Positions 36,614-45,657 are shown, counted from the stretch's first letter. The stretch is DNA of 64,000 nt from Dethiobacter alkaliphilus (GCA_016841605.1 JAENYV010000018.1:1-64000); one strand, 5' to 3'. Notes: generated by a model not told the origin, from the letters alone. Numbers and translations: made by a program.

Positions 36614-38338
36614 ATGAAGAAAACCCCCTCACCAGTCAGCACAACCGTTTCATTACCGTCAGAACACCTCAACACACCTATCCCGGACGGCAGCGATCTT
36701 TGTCATGTTAACTTCACCGCTGCGGAAGGCAACTTTTCCACAGCCGGGCATCCGGTTCTTGCGCAAGTTGCGAGGATCGATCGTGAACTTGGTGAAAAGA
36801 CATCTTTGTTGCTGGAAAAACTGCACCCATACCAGGCTCAAATACTCAGTTGGATGCGCACCAGTCCGGAAAATGCACAGGAATTTTATCACAATCCTCT
36901 TGAGGTTTTCTCAAAAGTAACAAACGCACCGGAAGACCTAATTAAAGAGATTGGAGAAATACAAAAAAAATGGCCGCAAATGACTGAGTCCGGGCCTGAT
37001 GAGTACGTAAACCATGAATTTTTGTCTGCTGCGGCACCGCTGCAGGACTATACACAGGGTTGGGATGTCGTTGCAGCCTTAAGGCAAAAGGAAATAAACC
37101 ATGGATTATCTCTCGCTTACGGGCTTGGCCTGATGCCCCAGGACTTTGACGTTAAATTCGACGTGGAATTCGGTCCTATTAAAATACCGGTCGAAGCCAA
37201 AGGTACTTTTGGGGCAACTCAGATTAAATGCGGGACCGGCTCCAATATTGACCTTGCCATTCCCGTGGACAAAGGCACCATATCGTTTTCCGGCACTCCA
37301 GCGTTTGATATCGGCGGCATAAAGGTAATTATGACGGTAAACCTTGTTTACGTTCTTTCTCCGGTTCAACCGGAGAAGGGTCACAAATATGCCTTTCAGC
37401 TTGACATAAAGAACGAGAAAGCATTTGTGGGGATAGACCTTGAGAACCTCCCCCCCTCCCTCATTAAACAAAAAGCTGCCTTGGAAACGACTTTGCTGGA
37501 GTTGCTCCGCAACCACGTCCCATCACAGCCGTTTACTGTTTTTGAAGTTACTCTGGAAGGTATTGATGAGGATTATCCCTACTTAATACCGAAACTGGTT
37601 CAGTACGCCTTTCTCAATGACAGCAAATGCGAAGATGACAATACTCTTGGAGCCCTTATCTTAACTACCGGCGAAAAACCGGGGGCCGGACAAATTCTGA
37701 ACGGCACCATCCCCGAAGGCAGCCGTGCCGCAGCAATCATTTCCAACCCTCTTCTCATGCAAAAAGTCGTTATGCCGAAAATTGTAGAAGCCCTGAAGGT
37801 TGATTCATCATACATTACCGCTTCAGGAAACCCTGTGGTTGTTCGGAACACCAAATCTTTTGATTATTATGAGAAAGTAAAGGGGTACACGGCAAAAATA
37901 ACAAGTTTAGAAATTCAGGTGGCGGATTCCGCTTTAAAAATTGCCCTGAAAGGCACCACCAGTGTATCACCGGGTATTAACGTCGATTTTTGGGCAACAG
38001 GAGAATATACTTTTGTTATCGAAACAAAGGATGGCAAACAGACAATCAGTTATCAACAAAAAAGCTTTAATTCAGGCCACTCAACCTGGCTTGAATGGTG
38101 GGTGTGGCTCCTTGGCTGCCTCGGAGGCCTCATCGGCATTATCGTTCTGCTTATCATTCAGGCCATTGTTAATGCCAAAGTTCCCGATCTCGATGGAAGC
38201 ATGTTCGCAAGCGCCCTTAAACCGATTAACTGGAGCTACGTAGGTCTCTTCAATCTTCAGGTTATTAACCTTCCGGGTGATATCCAGGTTGGCGGATCAG
38301 TACCCCTCCTGAATGATCAGGGGCAAGTCGTTCAGTAA
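36614..38338 (+). CDS. TULIP-family protein resembling clostridial P47/OrfX
   Basis: 574 aa from the ATG at 36614 (GGAG 7 nt upstream; the ORF-track start at 36578 has no SD). After about 120 variable residues, TQGWDVVAALRQKEINHGLS matches the start of P47-type domains ('GWD...vN'). Alternating beta strands follow (FDVEFGPIKIPVEAKG), then a second beta-rich domain with YFVIETKDG-like strands. Near the C-terminus is a hydrophobic helix (WWVWLLGCLGGLIGIIVLLI) and a GSMFASALKPINW segment. P47 and OrfX2 are lipid-binding-fold proteins first known from botulinum neurotoxin clusters. No toxin gene is nearby. The assignment is from remembered motifs. Confidence 0.65.
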   Translation: MKKTPSPVSTTVSLPSEHLNTPIPDGSDLCHVNFTAAEGNFSTAGHPVLAQVARIDRELGEKTSLLLEKLHPYQAQILSWMRTSPENAQEFYHNPLEVFSKVTNAPEDLIKEIGEIQKKWPQMTESGPDEYVNHEFLSAAAPLQDYTQGWDVVAALRQKEINHGLSLAYGLGLMPQDFDVKFDVEFGPIKIPVEAKGTFGATQIKCGTGSNIDLAIPVDKGTISFSGTPAFDIGGIKVIMTVNLVYVLSPVQPEKGHKYAFQLDIKNEKAFVGIDLENLPPSLIKQKAALETTLLELLRNHVPSQPFTVFEVTLEGIDEDYPYLIPKLVQYAFLNDSKCEDDNTLGALILTTGEKPGAGQILNGTIPEGSRAAAIISNPLLMQKVVMPKIVEALKVDSSYITASGNPVVVRNTKSFDYYEKVKGYTAKITSLEIQVADSALKIALKGTTSVSPGINVDFWATGEYTFVIETKDGKQTISYQQKSFNSGHSTWLEWWVWLLGCLGGLIGIIVLLIIQAIVNAKVPDLDGSMFASALKPINWSYVGLFNLQVINLPGDIQVGGSVPLLNDQGQVVQ

Positions 38339-38432
38339 ACATAGCTGAAAAAATATATCCCATGCTTATGTTGGGACAGATTTCTCCCCACATAAGCACG
38401 GGATTCTCTTTATTCATCAGACCAGGGGCAGA

Positions 38433-38829
38433 CCAGGGGGACGGTTCTTGCGGTTCAATATGTTTGTATGCAAATTTAAGAATAGTAAACAGAAAGAAGA
38501 AAATATTTATACTCCCGAAGAAAACCTATCGATAATATGTTATATTATCCTGGCGGGATCACACTTTTATTATAATACCTCTGCTAATACCCGTTAGTCT
38601 CGCTATTTGCCTTGTAGATAATCCTTCTTCTTTTCTTTTAAAGTACGCAATAATTTGGCAGAGTCTTCCTTATCTTCAAATATCGCTTGTTTGTTAATAC
38701 CTCGTAAAATAATATGATAAATCCCTGTCTTGCTCCTCTCCCTGGCTGCTCTTGGCATAGTTGTAATCACCCATTATTTAATATAACACTCTTTGCTATT
38801 TTGGGCAACCGCAAGAACCGTCCCTCTGG
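38433..38829. mobile_element. Non-autonomous RAYT (Y1 transposase) derivative with 23-bp inverted ends
   Basis: The ends CCAGGGGGACGGTTCTTGCG and CGCAAGAACCGTCCCTCTGG form inverted repeats of 23 bp with one mismatch. Between them is an internally deleted REP-associated tyrosine transposase on the minus strand. An extra AGACCAGGGGC duplicate lies just outside the left end. The right end abuts the thiC stop codon (11 bp away). The element is MITE-like and immobile without a helper. Confidence 0.85.
38559..38758 (-). pseudogene. Internally deleted REP-associated tyrosine transposase
   Basis: From ATG at 38758 the frame reads MPRAARERSKTGIYHIILRG, then INKQAIFEDKED, the standard RAYT N-terminus, and stops at 38603. 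In another frame the C-terminal HTH of the same family follows (KEEGLSTRQIARLTGISRG, stop at 38559). The junction is at an A/G-rich tract. The catalytic HUH and tyrosine motifs are absent, so the product is inactive. Confidence 0.85.
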
Positions 38830-38839
38830 ATCCTCCTCC

Positions 38840-40132
38840 TCAGGATAAATAATCTTTAACCATCTTGAGGGCACAATAGGAGCCGCACATGGTACATTCT
38901 TCTTTTTCCTGGGGATTGAGACGCTTATACAAACTTTCCGCCAGTTCCGGATCAAGGGAGAGCTCCAACTGTTTTTTCCAATCCAGTCTCCTGCGGGCCA
39001 ACGACATTTCCCTGTCCCACTCCTTCGCTCCCTTAACACCCCTGGCCACATCCGCGGCATGGGCGGCGATACGGGAGGCCATTACCCCCCGGTGAACTTC
39101 TTCCGGACCGGGTAGACCCAGGTGTTCGGTGGGAGTTACATAGCAGAGAAAATCCGCTCCGGCAACGGCCGCTATCGTTCCGCCGATCGCGGCCGTGATG
39201 TGATCGTAACCGGGAGCCACATCGGTAACCAGGGGACCTAATACATAAAAGGGAGCACCTCTACAGATTGATTTGGCTGCTTTCATATTCGTTTCGATCT
39301 GATCAAAAGGAACATGACCCGGACCTTCTACCATAACCTGCACATCGGCTGCTCTGGCTCTCTGCACCAGTTCCCCCAGGGTCAACAACTCCTGTATCTG
39401 GGCACGATCAGTGGCATCTTCCAGGCATCCCGGCCTCATCCCATCTCCAAGGCTCAGGGTTACATCGTATCTTCCGGCGATCTCCAGAAGCCGGTCAAAG
39501 TTTTCGTAGAGGGGATTCTCCCTTTCGTTTTCCAGCATCCAGCCGGCCAGAATTGCGCCGCCGCGGCTGACCAATCCCATTATCCGTCCCTCCGAACGCA
39601 GACAATCCAGTGCCGACATGGTCAAACCACAGTGCACGGTCATAAAATCGACACCTTCTGCCGCATGCTCCTCGATTACGGTAAAAAGATCCTCTTCTTT
39701 CATTTTAAGAACCGCCCCGTAAGATGAACGTGCTTTGGCGGCTGCTTCATAAATGGGAACAGTTCCGATAGGAACAGGACAAAGATTTAGCACCATGGAA
39801 CGTATCCCTTTCAAATCGCCGCCTGTACTTAAGTCCATAACTGCATCCGCTCCTGCCCGCAGGGCAGCTGACAGCTTGGCCTTTTCGTTTTCTTTCTCAG
39901 GGTACGCCTCTGAAGTGCCGATGTTGGCATTAACTTTTATGCGCAATCCCTCACCGATGCCGCGGGGCTGCAGATTCACGCGGTTGATATTGGCAGGGAT
40001 AACAATAGTCCCCCCGACCACCCCTTTCATGACCGTCTCTACTGCAAGGTTCTCCTGTGAAGCCACCATTTCCACCTGGGAAGTCACCTCTCCCTGCCGC
40101 GCCCTGACAACCTGTTTAATATCTTTTGTCAT
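38840..40132 (-). CDS. thiC: Phosphomethylpyrimidine synthase ThiC
   Basis: ThiC converts AIR to HMP-phosphate for thiamine biosynthesis by radical SAM chemistry. The non-canonical C-terminal cluster motif CX2CX4C is present as CTMCGSYC (CxxCxxxC spacing as read here). The conserved VEGPGHVPFDQIE and GPLVTDVAPGYDHI are intact. At 430 aa it is the short bacterial/archaeal form. It follows thi4 by 74 nt and is under the TPP riboswitch. Confidence 0.96.
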   Translation of the reverse strand: MTKDIKQVVRARQGEVTSQVEMVASQENLAVETVMKGVVGGTIVIPANINRVNLQPRGIGEGLRIKVNANIGTSEAYPEKENEKAKLSAALRAGADAVMDLSTGGDLKGIRSMVLNLCPVPIGTVPIYEAAAKARSSYGAVLKMKEEDLFTVIEEHAAEGVDFMTVHCGLTMSALDCLRSEGRIMGLVSRGGAILAGWMLENERENPLYENFDRLLEIAGRYDVTLSLGDGMRPGCLEDATDRAQIQELLTLGELVQRARAADVQVMVEGPGHVPFDQIETNMKAAKSICRGAPFYVLGPLVTDVAPGYDHITAAIGGTIAAVAGADFLCYVTPTEHLGLPGPEEVHRGVMASRIAAHAADVARGVKGAKEWDREMSLARRRLDWKKQLELSLDPELAESLYKRLNPQEKEECTMCGSYCALKMVKDYLS

Positions 40133-40206
40133 AATCGGTAAACCACCTCGCTTATGGGAAGTCTTTATTATTTAAACTCCGGAAAAATTAACAATGTGGG
40201 ACCGGC

Positions 40207-40992
40207 CTAAATTCCTTTTTGCAAAGAAGCAGCAATTTCAAGGGCTGCTTTTCTTCCGGAAAGGAGCATACCGCCGAAAATAGGACCCATACGATGACCG
40301 CTGTGTACTGCCGCGGCAGACATCCCCGCCACATAGAGCCCGGGATATACTTCCCCGGTATATTCCAGCAGAAAACTTTCTCCCGACTCTGCCCACATGG
40401 AACGTTCTCCTAAAATTTTTCCTGTATCCGTAAATAATTTTCCTTTTAATTTATTCTGCACAAAACCCACGACCTGGCAATCGTGCCCGGTGGTATCAAT
40501 AACGTACGAAGCTTCCACAGAAACGGGATCAACGTGCAGCCCTGCCATCTGGACGGGAGACCAGTTTAAAACCAGACCGGTTACCCTGTTACCGCCTGCA
40601 GCCAGGACATCTTCCGCGGAGAGGAGGTTAAATATTTTAGCCCCGGCCCGGATCGTTTTTGCTCCCATGGCGGCGACCGACAGCACCGAGTCCGCCGAGT
40701 AATAACCCTCCCCGTGGCTGCGGTGCTCAATCTCAAATTCTTCAAATATTTCCTTTGCTTCTTCCTGGAAGACAATGGTGTTGAACATGATACCGCCGCC
40801 CCACATACCTCCGCCGATGCTAAGTCTCTTTTCAAAGACAGCCACCTTATAGCCGCTTTTTGCCAGGTAATAAGCAGCCGCTAAACCTGCCGGACCCGCA
40901 CCAACAATGGCGACATCGGACTTTAAGTATGATTCCAATTCTTCCAGGTACCTGCGGATAATAATCTTGGATATGTGAGCATCCCGCAACAT
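40207..40992 (-). CDS. thi4: Thiamine thiazole synthase Thi4 (sulfide-dependent type likely)
   Basis: FAD/NAD-binding fold with VAIVGAGPAGLAAAYYLAK near residues 30-48. The GGGMWGGGIMFN loop and the C-terminal SGHRMGPIFGGMLLSG are typical of Thi4/THI1. It makes the thiazole moiety from NAD and glycine. Eukaryotic suicidal enzymes donate sulfur from a cysteine next to the 'GHDG' motif; here that region reads DTTGHDCQVV, like prokaryotic forms that use free sulfide. The mechanism call is inference. First gene of the thi operon. Confidence 0.9.
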   Translation of the reverse strand: MLRDAHISKIIIRRYLEELESYLKSDVAIVGAGPAGLAAAYYLAKSGYKVAVFEKRLSIGGGMWGGGIMFNTIVFQEEAKEIFEEFEIEHRSHGEGYYSADSVLSVAAMGAKTIRAGAKIFNLLSAEDVLAAGGNRVTGLVLNWSPVQMAGLHVDPVSVEASYVIDTTGHDCQVVGFVQNKLKGKLFTDTGKILGERSMWAESGESFLLEYTGEVYPGLYVAGMSAAAVHSGHRMGPIFGGMLLSGRKAALEIAASLQKGI

Positions 40993-41096
40993 TTTTAGCC
41001 CTCCTTAAATATTTATTGTTTTTTTAGTTTCACCTCAACCGAAAACAGTGTATCCGGCTATCTGCTATCTTTATATGTACCGTCAAGACAAAAACA

Positions 41097-41123
41097 AAAA
41101 AACGGGCCAAAACGCAGGCCCGC
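41097..41123 (-). terminator. Riboswitch expression-platform terminator
   Basis: CGGGCC/GGCCCG stem (41122-41117 with 41108-41103) followed on the minus strand by a run of seven T. It lies between the TPP aptamer and thi4. Confidence 0.85.
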
Positions 41124-41155
41124 TCTAATCCAAAAATTAACACGGCAACACATTA

Positions 41156-41265
41156 TCCCTACGCTGGTATTACCCAGAACGGAAATACTATTCCCGTCAA
41201 ACAGGTTCAAAGGGTTTAGGAACTTCATAGCGCTCCTCTCTCAGCCTCCACTCGGAAGCACCCCC
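41156..41265 (-). promoter_or_regulatory. TPP riboswitch (THI element)
   Basis: On the minus strand the aptamer reads GGGGUGCUUCCGAGUGGAGG then CUGAGAG, ACCCUUUGAACCUG, and closes with GGGUAAUACCAGCGUAGGGA. These are the conserved parts of the THI box. The region between ACCUG and GGGUAAUACC carries an extra pairing (GACGGGAAUA...UUCCGUUC), an extended arm compared with minimal aptamers. With the terminator downstream it switches off thi4-thiC at high TPP. Confidence 0.96.
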
Positions 41266-41314
41266 AACAAATATTAAATTTTTAATTTATTGTTATTTAA
41301 TGTTGTTAATTATT

Positions 41315-41343
41315 ATACCTCGTTTCCGTAAAAAGCACAACAC
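41315..41343 (-). promoter_or_regulatory. thi operon promoter
   Basis: TTGTGC, 17-nt spacer, TATAAT on the minus strand, about 50 nt upstream of the aptamer. Coordinates are approximate to one or two bases. Confidence 0.65.
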
Positions 41344-41456
41344 TGTTAATGCAACAAATATGCAAGTCGTATTATCCTCCCTGTAAAGCAGGGAAGCGTC
41401 CGATACTTAAAGATATGGTATTAATAATTATTATCATTCTGGTGAAAAAAAATAAT

Positions 41457-42560
41457 TTACTGATAATGATATTTATTATCGTGCAAATGCCCTGCCGGCA
41501 CAGGACCGATCAATGATGCCCGCTCAAAATGGAAAAATACTTCCTCACCCGGTTCGTAAACTTCTGCAGGCATGGCTTTAACCGTTAATTCCCGATTTCC
41601 GAACAATATTTTATATTCGATTAAATTCCCCCGGTAAATGCTCGTGATAATTCTCCCTCTGACCGCGCCGTCAGCACGATTCAGACGAATTTCCTCCGGA
41701 TGAACAGACAGAACATCCCACCGGTCGTTGAAAGCATTGTATTGGTTGTAATAGCTGTGTTGAGCTGCTTTAGCAGCCATTTTCCACAGCTCTTTTTCCT
41801 GAAGGCTTTCGGCGTTTTGATAAATGATGTTGCTTTTACGAATAAAACGGGCAACAAAAACAGAAGACGGAGAGCAATAGACTTCCCGGACAGGACCGAT
41901 TTGTTCCAAATTCCCCTGGTTCATCACGGCAATGCGGTCCGCGATGCCCAAAGCTTCCTGCTGGTCATGCGTCACATGCATAATTGTCAATCCGAGGGTT
42001 TTCTGAATTTTTTTTATCTCTGTGAGCATTTCTTCCTTTAACTTGGCATCAAGGTTTGATAAAGATTCATCCAGAAGAAGCAACCTCGGATTCATGGTCA
42101 GGGCCCGCGCCAGAGCCACGCGCTGCTGTTCTCCTCCGCTGAGTTCATGGGGATAACATTTTTCCTTGCCGATTAAGCGCACCATTTCCATCGCTTCTTT
42201 AACATCTTTTTCATACTGTTTTTTCTTTAAGCCTTTAATCCTCAGAGGATAAGCAATATTCTGGAAAACAGTATAATGCGGCCAAAGAGCATAGCTCTGA
42301 AAAACCATGCCGATTCCTCTCTTTTCCGGGGGAACAAAGATATTCTTCTCCCGGGAAGACAAAATTTCTCCTCCCAGCAAAACACTCCCCTCGTCCGCTT
42401 GAATCAAGCCGGCAACAATTTGCAAGAGAGTGGTCTTCCCGCAACCGCTCGGTCCCACAATCGCCAGAATTTCTTTGCGGTTAACATCCAGGTTTACCTG
42501 CTGAAGAACCCACTTATCCTCATATCTCTTAGAAATACTGCGTATTTCGGCGTGAACCAT
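41457..42560 (-). CDS. fbpC: Ferric-iron-type ABC transporter ATPase (FbpC-like)
   Basis: An ABC ATPase: Walker A GPSGCGKTT, signature LSGGEQQR, Walker B LLLLDESLSNLDA (Ser where many have Pro), H-loop THDQQEA. A C-terminal TOBE-like domain follows, as in FbpC/PotA, and the protein ends in a short His-containing tail (HDNKYHYQ). The start is ATG at 42560 behind GGAGG; the ORF-track start at 42587 is upstream of that SD. The gene overlaps the permease by 32 nt. Related systems move thiamine, spermidine or 2-aminoethylphosphonate, so iron is likely but not proven. Confidence 0.82.
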   Translation of the reverse strand: MVHAEIRSISKRYEDKWVLQQVNLDVNRKEILAIVGPSGCGKTTLLQIVAGLIQADEGSVLLGGEILSSREKNIFVPPEKRGIGMVFQSYALWPHYTVFQNIAYPLRIKGLKKKQYEKDVKEAMEMVRLIGKEKCYPHELSGGEQQRVALARALTMNPRLLLLDESLSNLDAKLKEEMLTEIKKIQKTLGLTIMHVTHDQQEALGIADRIAVMNQGNLEQIGPVREVYCSPSSVFVARFIRKSNIIYQNAESLQEKELWKMAAKAAQHSYYNQYNAFNDRWDVLSVHPEEIRLNRADGAVRGRIITSIYRGNLIEYKILFGNRELTVKAMPAEVYEPGEEVFFHFERASLIGPVPAGHLHDNKYHYQ

Positions 42561-44247
42561 CGAGAACCTCCATGGGGGATTTTCCAAATTTTCCTATCAA
42601 TAAATTTCCCAAGATTGTCAGCACAATAACGATTACGGCAATTGCTGAAACGGTCTCCAAGCCGCCGGTATCGGAACGCATCCGATAAAAAAGGACGCCG
42701 ATTGTTTCACTCCCCACCGAATATAGCATAATGGAAATAGGGATTTCCCTTAAAACCATCAGGAAAGAAGTAATCCATCCAATTCGCATTCCTGGAATAA
42801 TGGCCGGCAGGGTGATATCGCGAAACGTCTTTAGTCCAGAAGCCCCCGCAACCCTGGCAGCATCATCCAAAATGGGGTCCATCCCCTGCAAAAGCCCGTT
42901 GATGTTTCTCACTCCGAAAGGGAGACACGCGGCAAAGTATGTGATGATAATAATCCAAGGGGTGCCGTACAGTTTCAAGGGCTCATTGATCCAGGCCAGC
43001 GTGGCCGCAACAGCCATGACCGTTCCGGGGACAGCCAAAGGGCAGGTAGCCAATAATTCCAAAACTTTCCTTCCTCTAGTCACTGTTTTGGTCGAAATAT
43101 AAGCAACAGCCGTCCCCAGCACTACTGTTACTGAAGCTGCAAGAATCCCAAAACCCATACTATTGCCTATAGCCCGCAATGCAATTGTATTTTCCCAAAA
43201 TATGGCAGCATAATTATGCAAGGTCAGATTTTCTAAATGCAAAGCAAGACCCCAGCTTTTTAAGAAAGAGGAGACAAGCAATGTCCCCAACGGCAGGATG
43301 GTTGTCACAAGGAAAAGGAATGCGATCCCGATGACTGCAGGAATTTTCCCTCTGCCCAGGGGGATCAATTCTGCTGCCTGGCTGGTTGAACTGAGATGAA
43401 TGTATCGCTTTCTGCGTAAACTGAGATGATAGAGATAAAACACCCCTCCGGAACAAAGCAGTAGAATTATGGAAAGTGCGGTCACCATAGATAAATCCAT
43501 TTGGCTTAACGAACTGTATATTCGCGTTGTCATAACATAATGGCCGTTCGGCAGTCCAATAATCGCCGGCACACCGAAATTCGCCATTGTTTGTTGAAAA
43601 ATCATCAAGCTGACCGACAAAATAGCGGGCAATATCAACGGCAAAGTGATGGACAACAAAGTCTGAAGACAACGGGCACCTGCCAACCGGGCCGCCATTT
43701 CCAAAGTTCTGTCGTTCAACTTCAAAGTACCTGCCAAAGCCATGAATACCATGGGAAAGGAATGCAAAACCAGAATAAAAATAATGCCTTCCAGAGAGTA
43801 AATATTCAACGGTTGGCTGATAAGTTGCCATTCATTGCAAAGAATGCGGTTGATAAAACCGTTTCTGCCCAACAATTCTATCCAGGCGACTGCCAGGATA
43901 TAGGAGGGAATGGTAAACGTAATAAAAATTAACAGATTAAAAGCTCGTTTAAAGGGCAGATCCGTTCGCATCAACAGCCAGGCCAATCCTCCTCCCAGCA
44001 AAAGAGCGAAAATCGTGACCCCGGTGGACACATAAAAGGTATTTTTCAGGGCTACCAGGGTATTCATATCCTGAAAAGCACGTAGATAATACATATCCGT
44101 CAATTCAAGACTTTGGCCCTTAATTCCCAGGCTGTATGTCAACAGGGAGATCAGAGGATAACCGACAAGGACAACAACGAGCAATGTCAGGCCGCCCATC
44201 AGCAGCAGACCATTTTTTGACAGACGGTTTTTCGACCTTTTTACCAT
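42529..44247 (-). CDS. fbpB: Ferric-iron-type ABC transporter permease, two-domain (FbpB-like)
   Basis: A 572-aa permease with two repeated MetI-like membrane domains. EAA loops are visible in each half (AARLAGARCLQTLLSITLPL and AARVAGASGLKTFRDITLPA). A fused double permease is typical of FbpB/AfuB. It lies 3 nt after the binding-protein gene and overlaps fbpC. Confidence 0.85.
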   Translation of the reverse strand: MVKRSKNRLSKNGLLLMGGLTLLVVVLVGYPLISLLTYSLGIKGQSLELTDMYYLRAFQDMNTLVALKNTFYVSTGVTIFALLLGGGLAWLLMRTDLPFKRAFNLLIFITFTIPSYILAVAWIELLGRNGFINRILCNEWQLISQPLNIYSLEGIIFILVLHSFPMVFMALAGTLKLNDRTLEMAARLAGARCLQTLLSITLPLILPAILSVSLMIFQQTMANFGVPAIIGLPNGHYVMTTRIYSSLSQMDLSMVTALSIILLLCSGGVFYLYHLSLRRKRYIHLSSTSQAAELIPLGRGKIPAVIGIAFLFLVTTILPLGTLLVSSFLKSWGLALHLENLTLHNYAAIFWENTIALRAIGNSMGFGILAASVTVVLGTAVAYISTKTVTRGRKVLELLATCPLAVPGTVMAVAATLAWINEPLKLYGTPWIIIITYFAACLPFGVRNINGLLQGMDPILDDAARVAGASGLKTFRDITLPAIIPGMRIGWITSFLMVLREIPISIMLYSVGSETIGVLFYRMRSDTGGLETVSAIAVIVIVLTILGNLLIGKFGKSPMEVLDGSRRNTQYF

Positions 44248-44250
44248 TCC

Positions 44251-45345
44251 CTATCTGCTGGTCATAATTTTATCAAAATTATTTCGCAGCTCTTCAGCCT
44301 GGGAAACCGCCTTCTCCCAGTCAATACTTACTGATTTTATATTCTCAGGAACTCCGGAAGCAGCACTCTGATCTTCCCGCACGGAAACAAAACCATATTT
44401 GGAGGCGATCTGCTGCCCTTCGGAGGAAAGGACAAAGTCAATAAACTCTTGGGATAGTGTGGCATTAATGTCCGGCCGTGCCTGGTTGGCGGTAATAGCA
44501 ATGGCCCTTTGTATGCTAACGGCGCCTTCTTCAGGCCAGGCGATGGCCAGGGGACTTTCGGTACCCGACTTTTTAGCCTTTTGAATTAAGCGGAATACTC
44601 CGTCGTGAGGAGCAACGGCCACATCCGCCTCACCTGTGGCTACTCTTTCAATTGCTTGTTCATTTTGTTGTGTTAAGAGCACCTGATTATCCTTCAAAGC
44701 TTGAATAATATCCCAATTGTCTCTGTTAATCTGAACAAGCCCTGCCACCAGGGCCAGCGCCATAGCGGACTGCCTGGCATCCGCGAGGGCTATACGGTTC
44801 TTCCAGTCGCTTTTCGTCAGATCTTGCCAGGAAGAAGGTATTTCAGATGATTTAACTTTTTCTTTATTGTACACAATCACGCCATAACGGGAATTACATA
44901 AAGAAAAGGCGCTGCTTTCCATTTGATTTTCCGGTTTCAAAGCTGCAGCTTCAGGGGAGACATACGGCTGCAAAAGACCTTTGTCCTGCAACTCCATATA
45001 GGCAATAATTTCGGCTCCCCAGATTACATCAGCCTGAATAGCCCCCGCTTCTGCTTCGGTATTAACTTTTTGCGCCAGTGGCCCGCTACCCAGCGCCAGC
45101 ACTTCCAAGATATCTCCCCGTTCTTGCTCAAAAGCGCTTTCAATATCCGCCAGCATCTGTTCAGGACCGGAAATATAGGCTGTAATACGTCCTTCCGTAC
45201 CGCTGTAAACTGCTGCTGCAGGCTCTCCTTCATTGGGGGCAGGTTGAACGTTATCTACGCTATCAACACTACCTTTGGAGCACCCGCCTAAAAATAAAAC
45301 AAAAGACAAAACAGCACTTAAAATAAGTATCACACCTTTTTTCAT
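44251..45345 (-). CDS. fbpA: Ferric-iron-type ABC transporter substrate-binding lipoprotein (FbpA-like)
   Basis: Signal peptide and lipobox (LFLGGCSKG). The remainder is a family-1/type II extracellular binding protein: ITAYISGPEQMLADIESAFE, ADVIWGAEIIAYMEL, YNKEKVKSSEIPSSWQDLTK, and EGQQIASKYGFVSVR near the end. Ferric ion is the commonest ligand of this group. First gene of fbpABC, preceded by GGAG. The nearness of feoAB and iron regulators supports an iron role. Confidence 0.82.
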   Translation of the reverse strand: MKKGVILILSAVLSFVLFLGGCSKGSVDSVDNVQPAPNEGEPAAAVYSGTEGRITAYISGPEQMLADIESAFEQERGDILEVLALGSGPLAQKVNTEAEAGAIQADVIWGAEIIAYMELQDKGLLQPYVSPEAAALKPENQMESSAFSLCNSRYGVIVYNKEKVKSSEIPSSWQDLTKSDWKNRIALADARQSAMALALVAGLVQINRDNWDIIQALKDNQVLLTQQNEQAIERVATGEADVAVAPHDGVFRLIQKAKKSGTESPLAIAWPEEGAVSIQRAIAITANQARPDINATLSQEFIDFVLSSEGQQIASKYGFVSVREDQSAASGVPENIKSVSIDWEKAVSQAEELRNNFDKIMTSR

Positions 45346-45444
45346 CCTTTTAATTCTCCTTAATTGTATATTTTTTCGGGGTTAACCTTGATTTTCGGGT
45401 TGACCCTGGATTGAATATCATATGTAGTGCCGCCTGTGAAAGAG

Positions 45445-45485
45445 ACTCTTCGCATGGCAGGGCTTTATTCTGCCATGCGAAGAGT
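45445..45485. terminator. 15-bp perfect stem terminator after the Feo operon
   Basis: ACTCTTCGCATGGCA and TGCCATGCGAAGAGT pair perfectly around an 11-nt loop. It is 8 nt beyond the stop of the Cys-rich peptide gene on the minus strand, so it marks the end of the feo transcript. Confidence 0.8.
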
Positions 45486-45492
45486 AAAGCTT

Positions 45493-45657
45493 TTACCTGG
45501 ACGGAGAGAACCACTGTTCATCGTTGGTTGTTCGACAGTGGCTGCAGCATGATTCCGTGCAAGAGGCACAACCTTTTTCTGCAGACGTCCCTAATAATTT
45601 CCAAACAATGAACCCCAAGGCCAGTATTCCTGCCAGAATCAACAAGACCGTTTCCAT
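45493..45657 (-). CDS. FeoB-associated Cys-rich membrane protein
   Basis: 54 aa, missing from the ORF track. It reads METVLLILAGILALGFIVWK then LLGTSAEKGCASCTESCCSH. One N-terminal TM helix is followed by a Cys-rich tail (five Cys: CASCTESCCSHC). This matches the small 'FeoB-associated Cys-rich membrane protein' family that follows feoB in many Firmicutes. SD GGAGG lies 9 nt upstream. It may assist Fe(II) delivery to or regulation of FeoB, but the mechanism is not established. Confidence 0.88.
   Translation of the reverse strand: METVLLILAGILALGFIVWKLLGTSAEKGCASCTESCCSHCRTTNDEQWFSPSR

Noticed and set aside
38767-39060. 97-aa ORF antisense-frame to thiC and reaching the RAYT element
   Set aside because: It is an alternate frame of the thiC 3' end; no SD and no recognisable product.
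43214-43831. 205-aa ORF overlapping the ferric permease gene in another frame
   Set aside because: The permease has full-length membrane-domain features; this is an alternate frame without support.
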